Source of the DNA: Neckera pumila
Lineage: Eukaryota; Streptophyta; Bryopsida; Hypnales; Neckeraceae
Direction: 5' to 3'
Length of the DNA: 64,000 bases
Assembly: GCA_963969595.1 (NCBI GenBank)
Contig: OZ018408.1
Location: 6,259,823 to 6,323,822 of the forward strand
In this document: positions 54,224 to 64,000 of the stretch, piece after piece
Numbering within the stretch: the first letter of the stretch is position 1
How the letters are laid out: the number at the start of each line of letters is the position of its first letter
Translations under genes and position numbers: made by a program
The notes under the pieces: generated by a model
The model's input: the letters and a program-made list of their open reading frames with translations, nothing else
Databases searched by the model: none
Told to the model about the DNA's origin: nothing

Positions 54224-55133
54224 TTAATTTCTAAAGACCAAAGGATGCTTTGGAAGAGGAAAATCCTAAACTTCCAATTTTTATTTCATTGTCTAAAATA
54301 TTTGTTTTTGTTTTTTTTGTTCTTGAATTCCAATCATAAAGAAGTGTGAGGAAAAAATTTCAGACCATCCAACCATATGGATTGAAAGATCATAATGTTT
54401 GAAATAAGAAAAAAAACTTTTTTTTAATTTTTATGAACTAAGGTCAACAAACTTTGATCTTTCTTGGAATAAAATTTTTAGTCTACATTAAAATGAGTAT
54501 TTTGACTATTCATAAGTATATGATATTAGATTCATCCACGAAAAATTTCAAAAGCAAATATAAAGTCTCTATTACTCTAATCAACCCGCAATGCAAGGAG
54601 GTTAAGTACATTAGCAATATACAAATCATTTTTTGATGATTTCTTATGCAATGAGGAAATTTTTTTATTTCAAATCAAAATGGTGAAAATTTAGAGACAA
54701 ACATTTGGAATATATAGAAAAAATTCAAAAACTTTGACTTCATTTATTGCAAGATAATAGGGCTTGAGGTTAAGAAAAATATTTTTTCTTGAAATCACCA
54801 GGTCCAACATAGCTAATAAAATTTGAGTCCTCTTAGAATGTGATTTGAGAACTAAGTTTTTTTTTTACAATTGTACGCCATATTTTAATAGTTACATAAA
54901 TGCCAAATTTCAATAGTTGATGAGAATTTGGAGCAAAGATTTCCAAAAGATGCCCACATTGCTTGGCTACCAAAAAAATTAAGTGTGGAAAAAAACACTA
55001 TATTCCCACTACGGGGATACAAGTTCACATTGCATGTCAATAATTTCATGAACATTTGACCAAAATTGACTTCATAGGAATCTATCCGGATTTTAAATTA
55101 TTTGTTCAATGGACAATTGGCCTTTAGGGTTAA
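54224..55133 (+). mobile_element. Diverged TTAA-ended element, 910 bp
   Basis: TTAA-TTTCTAAAGACCAAAGG at the left and TTGGCCTTTAGGG-TTAA at the right. It lies 63 bp from the previous copy. Termini are weaker but length, end motifs and orientation fit. Confidence 0.55.
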
Positions 55134-58100
55134 AAACTACCACTTGGCCAATTGTGGCACTTGAATTGAATTGATTGTTGCTGTTTTCATGGTGTATATC
55201 CTATACACATATGTAGTAGAGGAAAGAAAAATATTGTGAAAAGGGTGGAGGTGGAAAAAATTTAGACACTTAAATTTTATATTTACAATAGCTCTAATTT
55301 AAAAACCGCATGAATAAATTTATAAAAGCGATAGGGTATTGGAAATATGTCCCGCGTAGCTTTTATATTAAAATATAATCATCTTAAATGCAACAATTAA
55401 GGAAAATAGTCCCACATCAAATACTTTCTTAACTCAGGTGTATAACTTAAATTACAAAGAGTGATCTCTTTGGAGATAGAATATTTCTATGGCATGCATT
55501 ACAACTTGAAATGGAAATTGTTGCCCTATTTTGTTAATTAGTAATTGTGTTAGTATTGCATAATCCAAGAGAAAGAATTTTAAAATACATAACATAAAAA
55601 ATTGTTGTACAAATGAAAGCAATTTTCCATATATTAATACAAGTCTTATTATTCCTAGTTGATAGAGAAATTACCAGTCCATTGGATTTTGTTATTTGCC
55701 TCCAAGCTCGCGAAGACATCAAAACCTTCAGATGCACAATTATTCATAGTACAAATCATCTTGTCATTTGCCACAAGTGCAAGCTATTGAAATGGGTCAT
55801 TCAAATCAACCTTCCATTTGATGTATAATTACTAGCAGGAGAAATCCAAAAGATTTGTAAAATTTGGTCAACCAAGTATGCAATACCTTTTTTTGTTATG
55901 AAAGTTGAATAAAGACATCCTTTACAGGTCATGAGTACAATCTCAAAGTTATAGACATATACATTTTTATTTTGAGCAAATGTGACAATAATATTTAGTA
56001 TATGTAATAAAGGTATAAAAGTTGTAATAATAAGAAAAGATATAGAGGTCCTACAAGAGTGTTCAATATTTATGCCACGTATAAAATTCAAGTTAGAAAT
56101 AACTTTCCATACACCACCTCTTATTAATGTATATTTTTTTAAATAGAAACAACTTAACCAAAACCTTAAAAAATCACTCAAAGCCGCAAAAAATACACTT
56201 TAAAAGGGTGTATCTTACCTCCACCATATTATTTCCATTAAGGTCAACTTGCAATTATGTAAGCAATACTTTAGTGCACTTTGATAGAAGCAAACAAAGT
56301 TGTTTCACTAGTAAAATCTAAACTATTACCTCAAAAATACCGGGCTTTAGATCCTTCAATCGCATGGACTTTGTGAGCTTTTGATATTCAAAAAGTATTT
56401 TGGGTCTCTTATTGAAATAAGACTTTGCTTCACATATCAATGTACACAAACATGGGTTGCACATTGAGTGTCTTGATCTCTAGATTGCAACTATGGGTCA
56501 TGCAAATAAACCTCTATACAAACAAGTGCAAATTTCATTTGCATTTGCTTTGTTGCACAAATGAAGTAGCCTTGGAGTAGATTACCTTATTAGCATCAAA
56601 AAACAATTGTGTCCCTTTAATATTCTATAAAGTAGTTAATGTCTCATATAATCTCCAAGTCTTTTAACATCATTTGTGTAAGATTGTAAGAATTCCATGC
56701 CCCATTTAATCTATTTATTACAAGATGTAACACAATCATGTGAAAAAATTGTATACAATTCTCTATTGCCAATGCGCACATGAATATACAAGTTCCATTG
56801 TCTCCAACAGTGCCGACAATGTCGTATGCAAGTGCCACAAAATGGAAAGCCAACAAAAAAATTTCATTGTACCAATCACTTGGGCTATATAAATTCAGTC
56901 ACCTTTTGACAAGAGCCATTACTAGTTTACTACAATTCTAAATACCACTTTCAACCTCATAAATTATAAATATATAATTTTTTGAATTTTGTTGCCTTTG
57001 CACAGACACTATGTCTTGCATCTTTAATCACCCTAGTACAAGTAAATGTAAAATCATTGAAATAAATCCCCTCTAATCACTAAGAGTATAACTAGTCTGG
57101 ATTTGATGATTTTGTGACCATGAACTTCAAACCACTAAATCTCAACAGCATGATCTTTTGAATGTTAGGAAACACTGGCTTTGAGCTTTTTATCTTTTTG
57201 AAGAAAACTTTTAGCAATACAAGCCACAAACTAGACAATGAAGCATTGTTTCATAATTGTAAGGTACCAAACATTCACATTCAGATGATGATTTCTTTGT
57301 TCTCATCATTGAATCAATTCTTTTAGGACATCAACTAAAGAAAACATTAAATTTTTCTTCAAGAAAATATATTTTTTTGAACACTTATTATAGCAATGGT
57401 TATAGTTTACCATTTGGTGATTTTTGAATGTTGAATTTGGGACAAGATATTCATTAATATCCATAAGTGCACTTCTGTAGGTGCATCAAATGGATATTGG
57501 ATAATAAAATTTGGTTAGGATCCATCTAACAAAATTGAAGCCAAAGAACTTCTAAAGCAATATATATTCAATATTGGAATTTATAATTAACATTTTATAA
57601 TTACTTCCAATTAGAAAAAACTTGTGATAGCAAATGTTTTTATCATCAATTGTTGAAGAACTTGAGAAAATGGACATTAAAAAAAACAATAATTTATTAC
57701 TTGCTCCTTTGTTGATCTAAATAATAATATTTATGTTTTTAAAATTTGCTTAAGGGAGACTTTAATAGAAACCGCAATTTATAGGAAGTAGTTTTGCTTG
57801 CAATAGTAGAGGATGATCATACTTGATGTATTTTAGCACTTAAAACATGTCAAAAATACTCTTTTGACGTGCGAGTGCTCTTCAATATTTGCAATATAGA
57901 GTAACTAGCGGCGTTCGCTTAGGTTTGTTATTAGGTAGAAGCAAATAAAAACCCCAAGCATGATAAATATAGACAAAGTATAGTCAATCTCGTTGTTTAG
58001 TAGATCAGGATCCATAAATAATTCTAAAATTCTAGCTTCAAACTTCAACCTTTCAAAAAGTTAGAATTGTTAATTCAATATAATCTCTTAATATCAAGAA

Positions 58101-59026
58101 TGGTGATATTACAAATTTTAAGAACTCCTTGGAAGGTATACTCAACAGCCATACATGTAGCTGCACTCACACAAAGCAAAATAAATTTTCAAGATACCAT
58201 TACAAAGAGAAGAACTAACCAACAAACTTGCTACAAAGTGAAAAATCCAAAGTGCAATAGATATAGAAGAATAAAGTGCAAGAAAAAATAAACAAACTTC
58301 AACAATACACCTCCATTCCATTTTAGAAAAAAGCACAATTTTTCACAATTTGATCTGAAGGAATCTATAAGAATCCATGTCACCTCGTGTACCAAGCCAT
58401 TATAAATTTCAATTTCAAAGTTTTCAAGTCACAAAAGATTATCACATGAAGAGGTGCAACATTTCAAAGATAAATATTAAAGCCTTTATATGTTGAGGGA
58501 TAAAACTCTTCAACCTCTAATTAAAGTATTTTGGGAGCTTTTAGAATTCATTTTTGGGTTTAACTAAATGTCATAGGTGTTGACCCAATTTTTTGGTCAT
58601 TAAATTATTGGATTGTAATCTAGAAGTGTTGTAGATTATATAGGAAAAGAAACTTTAAAAATAGAATGAAAACATAACAAATAAACAAAATTACAGTTTT
58701 CAATTATATATAGAAGTTGAATTAATTCATTCTTTTTAATACTGATCCAAACATTTTAGTCATTTATATATATACCATAGCATGATAGCATACTTGACAT
58801 ACATAAGGCAAATAATTCAAGTGACGACCTTTGGATAGGAATGGTTTAGGCCTTTTAAATCAAACTCTCAATTTTTAATCTACAAGTGGGTCTTTGATGA
58901 AGCACAAGTACACTGAAAATTCTCTTAAGAAAACACAAGTGCAACTTGCCTGTTTTAAATTCTGTGGTTGACCATGATTGACAACTCGCCTATCTTTTAA
59001 TCAAAGATCAAAGATTTTTTATTTCA
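55134..59026. other. Gene-free AT-rich DNA
   Basis: Several minus-strand frames of 60-126 codons occur (for example 56181-55801 and 56856-56644), but they are hydrophobic, low in complexity and match no family I know. No RNA gene is seen. Confidence 0.4.
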
Positions 59027-59906
59027 TTAACCTTTAAAGGACCAACATGGCTTTTTGGGCTACATAAAATTTTTGGGCACATATGTGTTATTAGAGATTT
59101 CTATAATTTTGGCCCAAATTTTTATAGAAGTTGGGAACAAGGAATATCTTTCATATGCACTAAATTTCATGACATTTGGAAATATGAGCCATCCTAATAT
59201 GTTAACTTTTTTCGTAATGAGGCAGTCCGGAAAAAGTAGAAAAAATCGCTTTTTTCAAAAACAAAAATATTAAATTGGTTTTCTAGAGTTATATACATGT
59301 AGAAAGCTTTGAATCATTCTATTTTTATCAATGAATTAAATAAAGTGATGAGGATTTTTTGCAAGTATGGATAAAATAAACTTTGAAGTCCTTTATCTTA
59401 CTCAATTTTCAATATTTTTTGAAAAATAAAATCATAAGATGTATATTGTTTACTACAATATTGCAACCATTGGGATTGGCATTTTTCAATTCCACAACTA
59501 AATTCTTAACAATTTCGTATTATCTACTTACTATTTTTTTCCCTATATGTTGTACAATTCCAAATGATGTGAAAATGTTCAAGCATGTAGCCAACTTGCC
59601 TTGAGTAACAAATTAGTTACCACCAATTTGGACATTTTCCATACAAAAGTGAGCTTGTGAAGTGGAGCTGCCCGATTTTTCGCAAGGACAAAAAAAAGGT
59701 TTTTGTCAATTCAAATGCTAATATCTTGCAATCCACATGGTGAAAATTTCTGAAATCTTTTTCACATCTTTTCAAACTAGTGTATTATAAGATCCTATAG
59801 TTACATGTGTCAATGTTTAAAAGAAATTAATTTGGTACTTGTTTTTAAAAATGACAGTTTTTGAGCATTTTTGGTGAAAACATAGTCATGGAACTTTAGG
59901 GGTTAA
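59027..59906 (-). mobile_element. TTAA-ended (piggyBac-like) element, 880 bp, inverted
   Basis: TTAA-CCTTTAAAGGACCAACATG at the left and GGAACTTTAGGGG-TTAA at the right. Its reverse complement follows 49286-50215 through most of its length (for example the phrases for CATAACTATGTTTT and CCAAATGTCATGAAATTTAG). Confidence 0.75.
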
Positions 59907-61201
59907 ATTTGAGGTAGTTCATAAAGTATGAACTAAAAGCTATTTTCATTCATAGATAAACCAATGTATGGAATATTTTAGGCAAGATAGAAGATTTTTT
60001 GAAATGGCATTTGTTTTGAACTTCAAGGAGATTTTTATTAAAATTTACCTAAAATATACATATTTATAGTTAATTTATTCTTGAAAACTTTCTTGAAAGG
60101 GAATTTTAAATAATCATCCTACTATAACTATATTTAATTTCTAAAAGACCGAGGGTGTTTTCAACAAGAAATTGTCAAAAAATTCCATATTTAGTGTGAA
60201 CCAACTAGGGAACATAGTCCAAATTCAAACTCAAGGTTGTCTTTAAAATTTAGAATTGACAATTTGACATTTAGAAACTACAAAAAGCGATGCTTTAGGG
60301 AACTTATATATTAGACATTTATTGTCCTAGCCAGCTAACCTAATCTCTTTATCATTGACAAAAGTCTAAAATTTTTCATTGGTCCCCCATCTGGTAGCAT
60401 GAAAAAAAGTGAAGACCTAGCTTGTATGCTTAATATAAAAATCATTTTGTAGGTTTTGTAAATTTGTCAAAGTGGAATGCATTTAGATTGATTTGAAATT
60501 TTATTTTTTATTTTTTTCTTTCAAATTTGAAGATGTACATACAATTTCAAATTATGATGCATAATACAACTTCTTTTGATAAAATTTTCAAAATAATTAT
60601 AAAATACATTCTTGATATCATTTGTCCAAGACCCATTTGGTCATAAGGATCATCAATAATAAATTGTGCTTCAAAGACATTTGTTAATAATATTTAAACT
60701 TTTTGACAAGACCCAAACAATGTTTTCAAAGTTTTATTTTGGATTAATATTTAAGAAAAGATTAGTGTTAAACTTCATATCTTACTTTAAAATATCTATT
60801 AAAATTAAAAATAAAAATATATGAAATCAATATGTATGGTTAAACATTGAATGAATAAGAAGCACATTCTGGACTTTTGCATTTATTAGAGAAGCCCTTG
60901 CAAAACCAACATTTTGTTCTTTTCAAGCACTAGTTTGATCAAGAAAATGTCTGGGAATGATGAAGAAAAACATATTTTTTAAATCTCAAAAATCAACATA
61001 CACTACTAAACATTATCATTCTTGATTATTTTTAACATTGAATTGGAAGATCATGTAGCTTGTTCTTTAATTTACATTGCATTATAACTATTTACTAGTT
61101 AGAAACCTTATTGATGGTAAGATATTTGTATTGAAACTTTGAAAAACATTTCTTTCAACACGACTTACAAAGACCTAGTTCATCTTTCAATAAAACTAAA
61201 T
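59907..61201. other. Gene-free DNA with a lone TTAA-type left end
   Basis: TTAA-TTTCTAAAAGACCGAGGG at about 60134 looks like a left terminus, but no matching right end was found before 61,202. No gene is seen. Confidence 0.35.
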
Positions 61202-62103
61202 TTAACCTCTAAAGGACCAAGAAGCCCACTTTGGGCTTTTTGAGAATTTGGATAGCCTTAATTGACTTCATAATTTGATTTTTGCAAGATTTTTTAAAAA
61301 TGGATGCTACTCATCATAATCTACCTATAAAGTTTTATTACTTGTCATTTCGATTAATATTGCAAAAGTTAGAAGGATTATTTTTATTTCAATATCAAAT
61401 CAAGCAGCTTAAATAATATTCTAAGAAAATAAAAGTTATTTTCTTAGAATTTTAAAGATTAATACCTACTCAAAAATAATTAAACCATTCAATTTTGAAT
61501 AATGAAGTAAGAGTTATAAAAAGTTTTATTTTACAAGCAATGAAGGTATAAAAAACATATCATTTTTGAAAGTATTCAAATAAAAATAAAAAGAGGAAGG
61601 ATACTAACTGTTAATTAGAACATTTACACCATTGGAATTAGGAATTTTTAATTTCTTGTAAGAATTATTAACAAATTAGTTTTTTCTTTCATTCTACATT
61701 ATCTTCAATTTTATAATTTTTTTAAGATGAATATGAAAGTATTTTTGTTTTAAATTTTTGTCATATATTTTCAATCCATTTTTCATAATATGGACTAAAA
61801 TGCACAAGTTATAGGACATACATATTTTTTTCTAAAAATGTTGAAAGACAAAATTTCACCTTTCGGAAACGCTAGAAAAGTCTATATTTTGAAGTTTAGT
61901 TACTTTGAACTTGCAATCAGTGTGGATATTCATTCTAAATTTTTTGGACAATATAGATATATAGTTAAACAAGTTAACTAAAGGATCCTATAGTTGTTGA
62001 AAACGTTAGAATATAAATGGTGATGAAGATTTAACCTTGCTTTAGAAATGAGTATTTTGAAGCAATTTTTGGCTTGTAAACACATTGGTCCTGTAGAGGC
62101 TAA
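61202..62103 (+). mobile_element. Diverged TTAA-ended element, 902 bp
   Basis: TTAA-CCTCTAAAGGACCAAGAAGC at the left and TTGGTCCTGTAGAGG-CTAA at the right (TTAA with one change). Length and termini fit the family. Confidence 0.58.
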
Positions 62104-64000
62104 TGTATGTGTCTCACAATTTGTGCAAGTCAAATATGACTTACTTTAAATTTAGTTGGAAATCCAAAAAATTATTTTAATTGAATGGCTATCTTAATCA
62201 TCACAAATTATTAATTAAGTTTACATAAGAATCTCATCTAACATTCATGAAATATTCTACTTCTAGCCAATTTTCATTCTTTTATCCAACTTTTGTCCAA
62301 ATATTTACAATTATTAAACCAAATTCATCCAAAATTCACTCATTTAATACCTTGCTCTAATTGAATTAAAGTTAGTAGTTACCATATCCAGTGGTAATGA
62401 TTGTCAAAAAAATTCTAATAATAGATTTTAAAACTTCTAGAAATTAATTTTATAAGAAACTATTTTTTGTGTGGACAGAAAAAAGAAGATTTGACAAATA
62501 TTGACAGATCATTTGTAGTTTTCATCAAATTAAACAATTACTTGGCAAAGAATGTTTAATCTTTCTTTAAAGTCTGGTACATAATTATCTTCTAAAAGAA
62601 CCTTGGGAATGTTGATTTGGACCTACCTGGGACAAAATGAAATATAAATTGATAAGATTCCAAAAATATAATCTTCATTTTTGCAAGTTTTTTTCCCTTT
62701 CTCATCCAAACATAAATTGATCCAATCCTTTGAACAAACTTAGGAAGAAATGAGTGACTAAGCGGCTAATCACATTACTTAAAAGTATTCTACAAAACAT
62801 TCATCATCCACCCATAGTATACATTCAAGCTCTTTTAAGGGTTAAGGCAAAAAGCATTAGATGACATTTGAGGGCATTGGAGGGTCGTTCCAAGCCTGTT
62901 CCCAAATTTGGCCTGATTCTACAAACAGCCAATATAGGCTGTCAAACTTTTTTTTCTCTCAAATATCATTTTAAGCAACAACAATAAAAAAATTCTTTTC
63001 TTAGTACATCTCCTTATTAAAAGAGCACTGATCTGATTTCTTCTTCTCTTAAGCAAAATAGCTTTCTAAATTGGTTTTTCTAAGGAACATATTTCAAACT
63101 TATCCAATTTCCATTACAGCATATTGTGTGCAAATTGTAAAGCTATATAGACAACTTGTAGTAAACATCAGTAAGTAAAGAGAGGCCAGTTAAGACATAA
63201 TATCACCTAATGTATAAGGTGTAAAATCAACTCACATTTATGTGAAAAAGAGTATGTTTCTTAATAGAACATGATCCAGGTTCAATGAAGTGATATAAAG
63301 TAGCTTACACTAAAGCAATAGAAACTTTAGGACACATTGTCACCATCGTACTATACATACTTTTTTCTTTGATAGGACTAAAAGGACTATAGGAGTATAG
63401 AAAAATCCCTGTTTGTATACTCTAAGAGATTCCATGAGGACTAGGGCCTCACCTGCACCCATGCACCACAACAAACCGTTAGTTGGTCAAGGTACGTATG
63501 CAAGGTGTCTTCAACCCTAGGTCACTTGTTATCGTTTTCACAGAAAATAACTTAGAAACAAACAAGCAGTCCTACAAAATCCAACTACCAAGAGCAATAG
63601 AACCAAAAACCAGAATCTGAGAGCTTAGAGTAGACTGTGACGAAGTCATGTTTGCAAGAAAAAATCCATGTTTTTAGTTACAGATCTAAGGAACAGAAAT
63701 TTGCAATCAACAGCAGGAGCAAAGAGGAGCAACACTCTAGCTGAGTGAGAACTCTAGTGAAAATCGCACAGCAGAATGGCTAAAGCATAGTAAAGTAGCA
63801 GTACTTAAAGTAACCAAGTCACATGTACAGCCAAGCCTTTAGTTCCAAAATCTCAAACAAAGAAACTTTGTAATTTTGGAGGGAATAGATGTCTCATTTG
63901 AAATAATACATCCATCCACCCATCATGGGAACAATTTAGTGATGTCAGTGAGGTAGATTACAGCCTTCAGTGTAATCCATACCTATGGCCTCCAAATTAA
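62104..64000. other. Right flank, nothing assigned
   Basis: From about 62,800 the sequence becomes less AT-rich and resembles transcribed or intronic DNA, but I find no exon or family that I can name. Confidence 0.35.

Noticed and set aside
55801..56856. Minus-strand frames of 126 and 70 codons as a hAT-type transposase
   Set aside because: I tried to match zinc-finger, catalytic and dimerisation blocks of hAT proteins and found none.
60134..61201. Another complete TTAA element starting at about 60134
   Set aside because: A left-end-like TTAA-TTTCTAAAAG is present, but no right terminus could be found before the next copy.

Overview
This window reads as nuclear DNA of a land plant. It is AT-rich, packed with LTR retrotransposons and short inverted-repeat elements, and has very few host genes. 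Plant signs are the 12-exon CCT delta gene with GT-AG introns and telo-box motifs in its leader, a decayed guanylate-binding protein gene of the plant type, and Athila/Tat-like and Copia elements. The Gypsy element at 3.7-8.3 kb is of the Tf1/sushi chromovirus type with an apparent self-primer. That type is better known from fungi, vertebrates and non-seed plants, so a bryophyte or other non-seed plant is my best guess, unproven.

Layout. 0-3.2 kb: minus-strand Copia remnant (gag, zinc knuckle, integrase, long purine-rich leader), interrupted by a short TTAA element. 3.7-8.3 kb: an internally deleted chromovirus (LTRs 1,099 and 419 bp, TSD GCCTC) inserted in a ~0.9-kb TTAA-ended element. Its LTR holds a perfect heat-shock element, hugely amplified in the 5' copy, and an accessory ORF lies between the chromodomain and the 3' LTR. 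10.1-10.35 kb: SINE-like sequence. 11.3-25.3 kb: a young 13,969-bp Athila/Tat-like element with nearly identical 1.8-kb LTRs, TSD AGACC, a gag-pol frame broken only by two in-frame TAA codons, and a 946-residue third ORF. It is inserted in an older LTR (family R). 28.9-30.1 kb: CACTA transposase remnant. 32.0-37.0 kb: a GBP-like pseudogene on the plus strand, with a CACTA-type MITE in one exon and a second minus-strand chromovirus 3' end in an intron. 40.3-44.6 kb: the one apparently intact host gene, CCT delta. 45-64 kb: gene-free AT-rich DNA with fold-back repeats and six TTAA-ended elements.

Most notable signals: (1) the Athila/Tat-like element is filled, in LTRs, spacers and all coding frames, with a near-palindromic 9-bp motif CCNANTTGG (both strands), as if it were a dispersed protein-binding platform; (2) an LTR promoter made of tandem heat-shock elements just upstream of a TATA box; (3) an uncharacterised accessory protein shared by two separate chromovirus copies; (4) a family of piggyBac-like TTAA elements, some nested, with candidate related empty sites in the same window.

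All calls are from reading the sequence and from remembered family features; no database search was run.
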